Under the pieces are notes generated by a model. That model ran no database searches and was not told the DNA's origin. It saw only the letters and a list, made by a program, of their open reading frames with translations. The position numbers were made by a program, and so were the translations under genes. Source: Mycobacterium lehmannii (GTDB taxonomy: Bacteria > Actinomycetota > Actinomycetes > Mycobacteriales > Mycobacteriaceae). From it: a stretch of DNA of 64,000 bases. Positions within the stretch are counted from its first letter, which is position 1. Every line of letters begins with the position of its first letter. Shown piece by piece: positions 1-8,552 of the stretch. The stretch is taken from contig NZ_NKCN01000009.1 in NCBI RefSeq assembly GCF_002245535.1, forward strand, positions 62,001 to 126,000, given 5' to 3'.

Positions 1-655
1 CACGCACAACAGCGGACAGAGCTGTCTCCTGGGTATTGGGCGCGATACGGCGCACAGCTTCGATAAAGGCGCGCAGCGCAGTCTGTTCGATGGCTGCGTG
101 CACAACGGTGTCGCGCGTCGTCGTGCGTGCGTTATCTGAGGCGTCGTGCGCGCCTTCGTAGACAGCAGGCGAGGCTGCATCGTATTCAGTTGTGGCCCAG
201 GTGTTCATCGCGTCATCGCTGGAGATCACATGCGTTGTGTACGGCCGCACCGCGCGCACAGTGTGGCTATCAACTGTCGTCGCTGTCCATCTACACGTAC
301 GTGCGCTGATTGAGCGCCATACATATGAGCGGGCCTCGACCGCGACACGCCGAAACGCGCGAGTGACAATTGCGCTGCAGGCGGTGAGTTCATTCACCGG
401 CAGGTTGGACTGACTGGGCATTTGCTGGCGGTGGTCACCATTGTCGCGGCGATAGCAGTGGACATCTGTCTCATGGTGCCGCTGGTCGCTCGCCTCGTCG
501 TCACGGCCCTTGTAGGTGACGCGGTATGCGCCCATATAGGGATCGAGGTATCGGTGCAGGTATTGGGTCAGGTATGTGCGCAGGTGTGGTGTGTTGGTGT
601 TGGCACTGGTACGGCCACCGTGAGGCAGTAGGTGAGCTATAGAGCTGCTCTGCAT
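1..655 (-). CDS. Hypothetical protein, 3' end beyond left edge
   Basis: An uninterrupted minus-strand frame of 218 codons starts at an ATG at 655, just after an in-frame TAG, and runs off the window. No plus-strand frame of comparable length exists here. The product is unrecognised. The start region has several Tyr and Leu residues (a YLTQYLHRYLDPY stretch near residue 30). The last 40 visible residues look like an amphipathic helix rich in Ala, Ile, Arg and Glu. It faces away from parA, so it could belong to a plasmid-type replication or partition module, but that is inference. No clear ribosome binding site is seen, so the exact start is uncertain. Confidence 0.45.
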   Translation of the reverse strand, partial: MQSSSIAHLLPHGGRTSANTNTPHLRTYLTQYLHRYLDPYMGAYRVTYKGRDDEASDQRHHETDVHCYRRDNGDHRQQMPSQSNLPVNELTACSAIVTRAFRRVAVEARSYVWRSISARTCRWTATTVDSHTVRAVRPYTTHVISSDDAMNTWATTEYDAASPAVYEGAHDASDNARTTTRDTVVHAAIEQTALRAFIEAVRRIAPNTQETALSAVVR

Positions 656-1019
656 ACGGGGGTCTAGCCCGGGCGCCATGCGGCGCGATGCACAGTGACG
701 CTGGCAGGCGGCGGCATTGACGGGTGCACCTCGTGTCAGGCCTCGACGGTTGTGAGAGCCGGGACGGCGGGGTTCACTGAGGTGGCTGCTAGCCGTACTG
801 GCTGCTCCCACCTTTTGTTTGCCACACCGTGCGAGGTAGATCGCGCTATGACGGACGCAACTGTTCCTGGTGCGCGTGTCGCGGCGCGTTGCGCAGCGGC
901 GCGTCGCATCGCGCGCACTACACTTCGGGAACCATGGACAAGGATGCGGTTCCGCGCGTGGCGGCATGTAGTGCGCCACGCCATCATCCGGCGTCATCAT
1001 GCCTGAATGCGGGGCAGAC
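656..1019. other. Divergent intergenic region upstream of parA
   Basis: About 360 bases separate the left-edge minus-strand gene from parA. Short frames on both strands have no family resemblance and are probably noise. The region should hold promoters for both flanking genes and could hold a partition site, but no clear repeat array was found. Confidence 0.4.
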
Positions 1020-1991
1020 ATGACCCATAGCGTAACCACCTGGGAGCAACCAGAAGTCGCGATCGAGTGGGCGCGTCTCGGACACGCCTACGTGGTCGCA
1101 AATGACAAGGGCGGCGTCGGAAAGACCACCACGAGCGCTCACCTTGGCGGGCTCGCCGCCTCAGACGGTGTGCGCACCCTGCTGGTCGACCTCAACGGGC
1201 AGGGCAATTGCGCTCAGCTGCTGGGCTTCGCCCACACTGAGAACGATGACAAAGGTCGCAACCTCTTCAGCGCAGTAACTGCCGGAGCGCCTCTCAGCCC
1301 GGCACGCGGCGTTAGACCCAACCTCGACGTCATCCCTGGCGGCCCGTACGTTCGGCGGATCGGATCAGTCCTGTCAGCGGAACTGGCAACCAGCGCGGAC
1401 GCCAACCGCGTCCATCTTGCCTTGGCCGAGTGCCTGCAAACTATCGCCAGTGACTACCAACTGATCATCATCGACACCCCTCCCGAGAATCCCTTGCTGT
1501 CCAACATCGCCTTGTGCGCGGGGCGATTTGTCATCGTCCCGTTGAAGACTGACGCGTTCTCGCGGCAAGGACTTCGCGACATAGCGTCCGACATCCGAGG
1601 CATGCGAGAGCACAATCCACACCTGACCCTGCTCGCCGTGTTCGTGTTCGCCTCGGGCACTGGATCGAAGAAGATTCGGCGTGATATCGCCAAGAATGTG
1701 TCCGAAGACCTCGGCCAAAGCAGCGGCCTTCTGCTCGACGCCTTCATCCGTCATGCGGAGTCCGTGGCCAACGAGATGGTCAAATACGGGCTACTCGCTT
1801 ACGAACTCGAGCAAGAGATTCAGAACAACCCGAAGTACTGGGAGCTACGCAAAGGCAGTGCCAAGAACGCAACAACAGTCAGTGAAACGTCACGACTGGT
1901 CGCCGAGGACTACGACCGACTGGCGAAAGAAATCTTCACCCGCGCTGGTGAGCGACGAGCCGAAATGATCGAAGAAGGAAGTTGGCCATGA
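1020..1991 (+). CDS. parA: ParA-type partition ATPase
   Basis: A 323-residue ATPase of the ParA/Soj (MinD-like) family that drives segregation of plasmids or chromosomes. The deviant Walker A motif KGGVGKTT lies at residues 30-37, a Walker A' region LLVDLNGQGN follows, and the Walker B strand is IIIDTPP. The ATG at 1020 is preferred because GCGGGG lies just upstream; an in-frame ATG at 999 would add seven residues. The stop overlaps the next gene's start (ATGA), so the pair is translationally coupled as in par operons. The small partner downstream and the plasmid-type genes beyond suggest an integrated or plasmid-derived partition system rather than the chromosomal parAB locus next to the origin. 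Confidence 0.85.
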   Translation: MTHSVTTWEQPEVAIEWARLGHAYVVANDKGGVGKTTTSAHLGGLAASDGVRTLLVDLNGQGNCAQLLGFAHTENDDKGRNLFSAVTAGAPLSPARGVRPNLDVIPGGPYVRRIGSVLSAELATSADANRVHLALAECLQTIASDYQLIIIDTPPENPLLSNIALCAGRFVIVPLKTDAFSRQGLRDIASDIRGMREHNPHLTLLAVFVFASGTGSKKIRRDIAKNVSEDLGQSSGLLLDAFIRHAESVANEMVKYGLLAYELEQEIQNNPKYWELRKGSAKNATTVSETSRLVAEDYDRLAKEIFTRAGERRAEMIEEGSWP

Positions 1992-2617
1992 GTAGATTGC
2001 GCGAGCAGAACATGCCGAAGGAGGATCTCTCCGACCTCGAAGGACCCGCGAAGCCCCGCGGCGCCGGCCTGGCCGACCTAGTAGGGGAGAGCAGAGTATC
2101 GGCGCCCAGACCGGGCCCGGCGGAGCCCGATCCGCCGGAAGAACAAGGCGCCGCTCCAACACCAATCAGAGCGATAGGGACCGTCCCCGAGCCCCAAGTG
2201 CAGCCACGCGGCCGGCGCCCAGGAAGACCGCGCACCAGAAGTAAGCCAGTTACCGCGGTGTACGTCAGCCCCGGCGTCAAGTCACGATTCGACGCCTACC
2301 GGCACAGGCGCAAGGCGACAAACCTGCAGGTCGTTCTCGAGGCCATCAGCGCCAAGCATGGCGAGCTGGCCGAGATCATCAAAGGCTCCACATTCAGCAC
2401 CGCCCCGGTCAATCCGCTGTTTCCGGCCGACCCCAGCGCGGTTCGCTACCTCGGAGGCGGAAGCGTGCAGATCGGCTTTAGTCCGACAGCAGAGCAAGAG
2501 CAGGTCATCGACCGCATCGGCGCCGAGCTGGGCTTTGATACACGCAGCACCTGGATCGCACCCGTCCTCAACGCATTTCTGCCCGGCCGCAAAGACTCGC
2601 TACCCGATCAGGGCTGA
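1988..2617 (+). CDS. Putative small DNA-binding partition partner (ParB-like role)
   Basis: A 209-residue protein whose ATG overlaps the parA stop, with GAAGGAAG upstream. The first 75 residues are disordered and Pro/Ala/Gly-rich, ending in a basic AT-hook-like patch (GRRPGRPRTRSK). Next comes a short segment (VSPGVKSRFDAYRHRRKATN and onward) resembling a ribbon-helix-helix or short HTH fold. The C-terminal half is unrecognised. It lacks the ParB nuclease/CTPase signature. By position and basic region it probably binds the centromere for ParA, as small partners do in type Ib systems. That function is inferred from context. Confidence 0.65.
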   Translation: MSRLREQNMPKEDLSDLEGPAKPRGAGLADLVGESRVSAPRPGPAEPDPPEEQGAAPTPIRAIGTVPEPQVQPRGRRPGRPRTRSKPVTAVYVSPGVKSRFDAYRHRRKATNLQVVLEAISAKHGELAEIIKGSTFSTAPVNPLFPADPSAVRYLGGGSVQIGFSPTAEQEQVIDRIGAELGFDTRSTWIAPVLNAFLPGRKDSLPDQG

Positions 2618-2684
2618 CCAGCGCCAGCGGTGGCCGGAGGCGGGGTGGGGGAGAGGCCGCCACCCGTTGGCGCTCAGAATCAAA

Positions 2685-3188
2685 TCAGCTTTCCGACAGC
2701 TGCCCAATGTGGCCAGGCGTCATGTACTGCGCCAGCGCGTCACGGTACTTATCTGCTGCCGCGGCCAAGTCTGCATGGGCCGCAATCAATAGAAGGTTGG
2801 CTTCTTCTGCCCTGACCACGCGCGCGCGCAGATCCGCAATCACCGCCTCTGCGTCACCCGAAGCACCCCGGTCGACACCACCGCCAGCCTGCAGATGGGC
2901 CACCTGAGCACGAAGCCGCTCAACTTCGGCCTCCAACTGCTCGAGCCGGTCAGCGGTGTTCGCGCCCTGAGTGCGCGGCAGCGCGTCCTCGTAGACGAAC
3001 CACCGCAAGTGGCCAGGCCCCGGCCGTGCCCACCCCGCCGTATCGCCCCGCGTGACGGCGGCCAACAACGTACGCCGATCCACGCCAAGTCGCTGAGCAG
3101 CATCACTGACCGGCACATACTTTCGCGACGGGTCCGGCTCGCTAGGCACGGTGGCAGGCGGGTACTTCCACCCGCTCCCACCAGCCAC
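2685..3188 (-). CDS. Helix-turn-helix protein with coiled coil
   Basis: A 167-residue protein starting at GTG 3188 behind a GGGGGTGAAG ribosome site. Residues 25-70 form a MerR/excisionase-like winged helix (VPVSDAAQRLGVDRRTLLAA, then WFVYEDALP). Residues 80-155 are a predicted coiled coil with Leu, Glu and Arg heptads (LEQLEAEVERLRAQVAHLQ). This layout is common in small regulators of actinobacterial plasmids and phages. It diverges from the small gene at 3351, with repeated TTGCCTA-type sites between them that either regulator could bind. Target and function are unknown. Confidence 0.65.
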   Translation of the reverse strand: MAGGSGWKYPPATVPSEPDPSRKYVPVSDAAQRLGVDRRTLLAAVTRGDTAGWARPGPGHLRWFVYEDALPRTQGANTADRLEQLEAEVERLRAQVAHLQAGGGVDRGASGDAEAVIADLRARVVRAEEANLLLIAAHADLAAAADKYRDALAQYMTPGHIGQLSES

Positions 3189-3221
3189 GACTTCACCCCC
3201 GCGGGTCCAGTGACGACCAAA

Positions 3222-3315
3222 TTGCCTAAAACGTCACCGTGAGCCTACCGCCGAACCCTCGACACGCGGCACCCAAAATAGGCAAAACAAGCAGCACTTT
3301 GTACAATTTGGGCAA
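3222..3315. promoter_or_regulatory. Operator-like repeats in divergent promoter region
   Basis: The segment holds TTGCCTA at 3222-3228, its inverse TAGGCAA at 3279-3285 and a related TTGGGCAA at 3308-3315, each next to A-rich tracts. It lies between the divergent DNA-binding proteins at 2685-3188 and 3351-3545. The symmetry suggests binding by one of them; this is inference. Confidence 0.4.
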
Positions 3316-3350
3316 TCCGGAAGACAGGGACAGGGCAAAGGGGACTAGTA

Positions 3351-3545
3351 ATGCGCGTTTCCCAGAAGCGGCACTCCGAGAAGCGGCAGCGCACGAAGCT
3401 CCTCGGCGTTCGGCTACTGCCCGAAGAACATCTAGCGTTCAAAGAACTCGCCGACAAGCAGGACGCGGACATGGCCGAGATCGCGTTCTCGGCACTAGCC
3501 GAGAAATACCCACACATCTTCAGCCGCGCAGCGCAGGTGGCGTAG
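3351..3545 (+). CDS. Small ribbon-helix-helix-like DNA-binding protein
   Basis: A 64-residue basic protein with an AAAGGGG ribosome site nine bases before the ATG. The N-terminus is strongly basic (QKRHSEKRQRTK). A strand-helix-helix pattern follows (KLLGVRLLPEEHLAFKEL, then DADMAEIAFSALAEKY), as in CopG/Arc-type repressors. It diverges from the HTH coiled-coil gene and is followed by a long gene-free stretch. A role in copy control or transfer gene repression is plausible but not demonstrated. Confidence 0.6.
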   Translation: MRVSQKRHSEKRQRTKLLGVRLLPEEHLAFKELADKQDADMAEIAFSALAEKYPHIFSRAAQVA

Positions 3546-4011
3546 GCGCGCCGGCCGAGGGGCCCCACCGCGCCGCCCGGCATCCCACTCGCTGGCGAAC
3601 GTACCGAACAGCGTCCAGCCGCTTTTCAACATGTGCCACAACGCCCGAACCCCCAGCCGGCGACACCCCAGACATCTGAGGGCGCGCGCGAAACCGTCTG
3701 CCCCTGTTAGTATTTGACCAACCAACGCTGCGGCGAAACTGTCAGGCACCTTCCGCGGCACACAGCGTGTCTCAACTCCAGCTCAGATCTCCCGCGGCGT
3801 CGGCACGACCGGCGTCAACCACGGCGCATGCAGACCGATTGACGGCTCGCGAACCCATTCGCGGGCACCGTCAAAATTCTGCAGGGAGCACACATTCGCC
3901 CTAGATAGGCTTGAAATCTGGCCGACACCAACAACTCAGCCGACCAGAACTCCTGAGAAGCGACAGCACCGACAGTGCAGAGATCAGGTAGCCCGTCTGC
4001 GAAGGGAAACC
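3546..4011. other. Gene-free stretch upstream of the DUF2637 gene
   Basis: About 465 bases without a supported gene. Overlapping frames on both strands are short, low-complexity and Arg/Pro-rich. It probably contains the promoter of the following gene, whose ribosome site is GAAGGGA at about 4001-4007. No repeat or RNA was recognised. Confidence 0.4.
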
Positions 4012-5535
4012 ATGGCGACTACCACCACCGACCGGGCAGCACAAACCCAGCCGGCGCAGCGGCCCGCCGACGCTCCGAACAAACCGGAGCTCAGCACCGG
4101 CCAACCCCGCCAGGCGCCGCGTGATGACCGCGACCGGCAGACACCTGAACCTGCGTGGTGGATCACTGCAGCGTGCTATGTCGCCGCCCTCGCCACGCTG
4201 CCGGTGAGCCTCAACACGTCGTGGCGATTCTTCGACGAGGTGCTGCACATCCCGACCGCCTACGGCGAGCGCCACATCATGTTCGTCGTTGCCGAGATCG
4301 CCCTGATCGTCTCCGGCGCCGGCATGGCCGCCAACGTGCGACGCACCGGGCACCCCGGCCCGTTCCGCTTCGTGGTGTGGTCAATGTGCGCCGTGAGCGC
4401 CTACATGGCCTGGACGATGTCCACTGTGCAAGAAGGCCTCGGCCGCGTCATCCTTGGCCCCGTCCTCGGGACAATCATGTTGCACCTGGCGTTGGGACTC
4501 GAGATGCGCGCCCGCAACCACCGGACAGGAACCGTGGCCCGCGTCACCCGCGAACTGCGAGAACGGATGCTGTCACGACTCGGCCTGGCAGACGACGAGC
4601 GAGACGCCCTGCAACGCACCCGCGACCGCGCCGCCTACCGCGCCGCCGAGCTTTCCGCGCCGCGCCGCTGGCGCTGGTCACGCGAAGCGCGTCTACGACG
4701 GGCGTTGTTGGCCGCCAACGTCGCCGATGACCCGGGCATGCGCGATAAAATGCTCGCCCGCTTGTCCGTCCTGCATCACGCACACGAACTCAGCACCCAC
4801 GACCACTCGTCACCCTGGCTCGACAGGTACGAAACGGCCCCACACACCGAGGCGAACAGCAAGGACCAGACCCCCACGCCGGATGGCCGCACGACCGCGC
4901 ACCACGCGCGAGCCCGCACCGCGGGATGTGCGCAACCGTCCACCTCCAGCGCACCCGATCGCGCACAGCGAACTGGCGCGCACACCGACCCGCGCACACG
5001 CGCCACCGTCTCAAACCGCGCATCCGCGCGCTACCCGACCCAGACAGCGGCCACGCCGCCGCAACGCGCAGATGCAGACCACACAGCCGATGCCGCCGCC
5101 CGGCGCGGATCAGTCAACGGATCACAGCCGGCGCCCGGCGCACCGCCCCAGGCCGCACACGCACGCGCATCGACCATCAACGGAGCAGACGCACCGCGCA
5201 CATTGACGGCCGTACCCAACTCCGCGAACCCACACAACGGCAACGCACCCGCCCAAGCCGAGCGCGCACAACAGACTGCCCGCCGCCCTGACGTCGATCC
5301 GGCTGCCATCCAGCAGTGGCTGCCGGTTGCACACACACTCATCGGCGACGGCGTCACGCGGGGCCGCATGCGACGCTGGCCACAAGAAGAACATCCGACG
5401 GTAGTGGCCACCATCCTGGCCGACCATGCCGCGGGCACGCCACCGAGCACGATCGGACGCCGACGCGACGTCCACCACGAGATGGTGGGCAAGATCCTCC
5501 TAGCAGCGGAGGCAGCTGGCGCGCTAACCGGCTAG
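4012..5535 (+). CDS. DUF2637/SpdB-like membrane protein with C-terminal DNA-binding-like domain
   Basis: A 507-residue protein with a GAAGGGA ribosome site. Residues 48-170 carry about four hydrophobic helices (WWITAACYVAALATLPVSL; FVVAEIALIVSGAGMAA; VVWSMCAVSAYMAW; GPVLGTIMLHLALG), typical of the DUF2637 and Spd proteins of actinobacterial conjugative plasmids. Residues 175-265 are charged and helical. Residues 270-430 are disordered and rich in Ala, Thr, Pro, Arg and His. The last 75 residues form a compact helical domain (TIGRRRDVHHEMVGKILLAAE) that looks like a helix-turn-helix. It probably acts in plasmid spread or transfer regulation. The family call rests on the membrane segment, so moderate certainty. 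Confidence 0.6.
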   Translation: MATTTTDRAAQTQPAQRPADAPNKPELSTGQPRQAPRDDRDRQTPEPAWWITAACYVAALATLPVSLNTSWRFFDEVLHIPTAYGERHIMFVVAEIALIVSGAGMAANVRRTGHPGPFRFVVWSMCAVSAYMAWTMSTVQEGLGRVILGPVLGTIMLHLALGLEMRARNHRTGTVARVTRELRERMLSRLGLADDERDALQRTRDRAAYRAAELSAPRRWRWSREARLRRALLAANVADDPGMRDKMLARLSVLHHAHELSTHDHSSPWLDRYETAPHTEANSKDQTPTPDGRTTAHHARARTAGCAQPSTSSAPDRAQRTGAHTDPRTRATVSNRASARYPTQTAATPPQRADADHTADAAARRGSVNGSQPAPGAPPQAAHARASTINGADAPRTLTAVPNSANPHNGNAPAQAERAQQTARRPDVDPAAIQQWLPVAHTLIGDGVTRGRMRRWPQEEHPTVVATILADHAAGTPPSTIGRRRDVHHEMVGKILLAAEAAGALTG

Positions 5536-5550
5536 CGCCGCGCACACCCG

Positions 5551-5712
5551 CCGACCCCGCATGCGCACACATGCGCGCCGCGCAGCACCCGGATCCGTTG
5601 TGCAGGCCGGAAGAGGCGGGGGAGCGGGCCGCCGATCCTGCATCTGCACACATGCGCGGCGCGCAGCGCCCGGATCCGTTGTGGAGGCCGGGGGAGAGGC
5701 GGGGGAGCCGGG
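5551..5712. repeat. Two-copy tandem repeat, 81-base period
   Basis: Bases 5551-5631 and 5632-5712 are near-identical copies. Each holds a GCACACATGCGC motif, GCGCAGC and CCCGGATCCGTTGTG, and ends in a G-rich GAGGCGGGGGAG block. The array lies just after the stop of the DUF2637 gene. It encodes nothing recognisable and could be an array for protein binding or a recent slippage duplication. Confidence 0.7.
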
Positions 5713-5770
5713 CGCTGGCGTGCCAGTGGCTCAGCTGTGCAGCCACCGCCAGAGTGAGACAATCGAATGC

Positions 5771-6128
5771 ATGTTCAATGAACGTATGTTCGATGAATGG
5801 CGAGACGATCCCGCATATCCAACCCTGTACCGCGTGGACCGCGAAGTGCTCGTCGACGTCACCCGGGCGTTCCCCGGCATCCGGCGGCAGCGACAAGACG
5901 AGCTCGCACTCTGGATCAAGGGCGGCCGCGTTGCGCCTAGAGCCACTGATGCCTGCACGCCAAGTCGCCTGGATTCGACGCGCCGCCGACGGGGGATGGC
6001 TGGCAGTTGTGCTCATGCCAGCCTCCAGCGCCAACGGCAAATCCAGGGTCACCATGCAACTTTGGCTCGAAGCTGACATGATCACGACCAATCTTGGTGC
6101 GGCGCTGGGGAATAGCGACCGACACTGA
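5771..6128 (+). pseudogene. Small hypothetical gene, apparently frameshifted
   Basis: Two adjoining frames read like one protein. The first starts at ATG 5771 (MFNERMFDEWRDDPAYPTLY) and is well formed up to about 5925 (DELALWIKGGR). The second continues in another frame from about 5930 (ALRLEPLMPARQVAWIRR, then WLAVVLMPASSANGKSRV and LWLEADMIT) and stops at 6128. Neither half alone has a sensible other end. A single-base insertion or deletion near 5925-5935 would join them into a protein of about 118 residues. The family is not recognised. Alternatives are a sequencing error, or a truncated first product. Confidence 0.45.
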
Positions 6129-6396
6129 CAGAACCCGCGATCCCAACCCTCACTTCCCAGGTGATTTGACACCCTCCGCCAGCTGGCTGCGCTGTCCTGA
6201 TCCCTCACGTCCAGACCGCGAAAAATAGTGCACGGCAGGCTATCTGGGCGGCCTTAAGCTCGGCTTGACCAACGAAGAGAGGACAAGCTAGCGCGAAGTC
6301 TCGGATCTCGCGCCAGCGCACGCAGGACTCGACGACCCAACCCAGGCGACGTGACCGTGCAGTCCGCCGCTGAATGATCCCTGGAGGCTCACCCAC

Positions 6397-8409
6397 ATGA
6401 TGGAACTCTCGACCCGCTCCTATCTCACTGCCGGCATCGCGCTCACCGCCACCAGCGCCATCGCAATCACACCGGTACTCGTCGCCGACACTACCCCACC
6501 CGACATCACACCTCCGCAACTCTCGGCGCCGAATCTTGAGCTGACAGCGGCCATTACACCCGCCGACATCACCGCTCTGGCCGCCAACCTCGACGACGTC
6601 GTGGGCTCTGCTGCATTCGCGGTGACCGAAGTGGCCGCAGTCCCAGGCCAAACCCTGACAAGTGCGCTCAATTCCGCTGTAGCACTGCAAAACTCGCTGT
6701 GGGACAGCCTGATCCAGGCGACAGATAATCCGGTCTTGTCCGACGTGCTCAAAGGGCTCAAACGCGCATCGGCTGGCGGACTGTCCGAGCTCGCCGCAAC
6801 AGTGGATTCCGCCAGCGGCAGCTTGGTCATGACCGCTGGCCAGCTCACCGACCTGCTGACCTCCGTGCTCAGTGGGGCGCAGGGCACTGCCGCGCACACC
6901 CTGGCCACCGGCGTATCGAATCCGCTTGCGGTGTCAAGCTACACCGCGCTCGCCAACCTGCCCCTTGAAGTCACCGGCCTGGTGCTCACCTCGGCGGTCG
7001 CTGCAGCACAGGACGTCGGCGTCAACGCGCTCGACCTCGGCGACACCCTCGTGACCGGGGTCACCGCCCAGCTGCGCACCGCCCTGACGGCCGTCCAGCA
7101 TCTGATCGACGCCGCAGCCGACATACCGGACAACGATCTCATCGACGGCTTCGTCACCGCGGCGCAAGCCATCGCGGCCGGACCGCTCCTCGTCGCCGCT
7201 GCCGGGGTGGATGGGCTCAGCGGCACGCTCGAACGGGCTGGCAGGATCACCCTGGAAAGGTTGACGAGCGGCGCTGGCGCGGCGGTCGCCACCTGGGTCG
7301 GCAGCGGTTCCACACCCGGCGCGCTGCAGGACGCTGTCAACATGATCGGCGCAAATCTCGTGAGCCCAGCTGCCTACACCGGCGCCATTGCGAGGCTCGT
7401 CGAGGCGGGGGTTGCAACAGTCAACATCACCACCGGGACGGCACGCTCGCTGGTGTCGGTGCCGTTCTACGCCGCGGCTAACCTCAGCGAAACCGCGGCC
7501 GAAATGATCACCGAAACCAACAAACAACTCGCCAAGGCCACCGCTGGCCTCATGAAGGCTGCCGGGCTGCCGGCACTCGTCCAAGGCCTGCCGTATGCGC
7601 TGGCCACCGGCGTCATCACCACAATCACCCTGACCGCCCTTGCAGCGTCGACCGCCTTCAATGGGATTGGTCTGGGGCTCGACGTCGGCAACACCCTCAC
7701 CGGCGCCATGCCCACGCACCGGGTGCTCACACTCAGCGCCACCGACTCGCCGCCGGCCGCAGCATTGACGGACTCGGTCAGCAGCACCGAAAGCGCACCC
7801 AGCACCTCAGAAGCCGAGACCACCGACCCGCAAACGGACACCAGCGACACGCTAAGTGCCGGTGCCGACGACAACATCATGGCCGAGGAACCCGACGCGG
7901 TGACGGCGGTCGAAGAGATTACACCGGGCCCCGCCGAAGACCTTCCCGCCGAGACCGAACACACCAACAACGCTGTCACCGACCCGAATACAAACGCGCA
8001 ACACACCACAACCGACAGCGCTTCGGCCAACGACGCCACCGAAGAGTCGGCAGGCTCGCTCAACACCCACCGCACCACCGAGGATCCAACGCCCCGCACA
8101 CCAGACGACGCGGACAAAGACGAACCCGACACGTCCGGCGAGGACACCCTCAGCGAGTCCATGGCCCGCGCCGGCGACAGGAAAGAGTCGTCGACGCACA
8201 CGAACAGCGATCCCGACACGACCTCGAACCGCACCAGCAGCTCACGCCGAGCCGCCACCGGCAAACACGCGCGAGGCAACGTCAACAACCCGTCCTCGGT
8301 CACTGAAATCAAGAACAGGCTCGACAAAGAGCCCTCCGGCTCCACGCCGGCGGGCCGCGGCGGCGATTCACCATCAGACGCCAGCGACAGCAGCGACGAA
8401 GCCGCCTAA
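6397..8409 (+). CDS. GjpA-like mycobacterial outer-membrane porin family protein
   Basis: A 670-residue exported protein with a GGAGG site nine bases upstream. The N-terminus (RSYLTAGIALTATSAIAITP) is a hydrophobic signal-like segment typical of mycobacterial proteins annotated as GjpA outer-membrane porins. It is followed by the usual Pro-rich DITPPQLSAPNLEL spacer. Residues 60-450 are Ala/Leu/Thr-rich with long weakly hydrophobic helices and little charge. Residues 455-670 form a low-complexity tail rich in Asp, Thr, Ser and Glu, becoming basic near the end. A channel function is only a family inference. The gene is isolated, on a plasmid-like segment, so it may be an acquired extra copy. 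Confidence 0.6.
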   Translation: MMELSTRSYLTAGIALTATSAIAITPVLVADTTPPDITPPQLSAPNLELTAAITPADITALAANLDDVVGSAAFAVTEVAAVPGQTLTSALNSAVALQNSLWDSLIQATDNPVLSDVLKGLKRASAGGLSELAATVDSASGSLVMTAGQLTDLLTSVLSGAQGTAAHTLATGVSNPLAVSSYTALANLPLEVTGLVLTSAVAAAQDVGVNALDLGDTLVTGVTAQLRTALTAVQHLIDAAADIPDNDLIDGFVTAAQAIAAGPLLVAAAGVDGLSGTLERAGRITLERLTSGAGAAVATWVGSGSTPGALQDAVNMIGANLVSPAAYTGAIARLVEAGVATVNITTGTARSLVSVPFYAAANLSETAAEMITETNKQLAKATAGLMKAAGLPALVQGLPYALATGVITTITLTALAASTAFNGIGLGLDVGNTLTGAMPTHRVLTLSATDSPPAAALTDSVSSTESAPSTSEAETTDPQTDTSDTLSAGADDNIMAEEPDAVTAVEEITPGPAEDLPAETEHTNNAVTDPNTNAQHTTTDSASANDATEESAGSLNTHRTTEDPTPRTPDDADKDEPDTSGEDTLSESMARAGDRKESSTHTNSDPDTTSNRTSSSRRAATGKHARGNVNNPSSVTEIKNRLDKEPSGSTPAGRGGDSPSDASDSSDEAA

Positions 8410-8552
8410 GCGGGCAAATCGGGGGGCCTGCTTCGTCCACCGCGTGGAAACGGTTCCCAACGGTCGCACCGAGATCGGGTTGCGGTCGCTCGCGCTGCGC
8501 AAATCCGGGTTGAGGGCGCGGCTGGTCCACGGCGGCGTGCCACCATTAGCAG

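Noticed and set aside
422-631. A hydrophobic 69-residue plus-strand frame
   Set aside because: Its Val/Ala-rich look comes from reading antisense to the better-supported minus-strand frame.
5551-5712. CRISPR array
   Set aside because: Only two copies in direct tandem with no spacers, and no cas genes.
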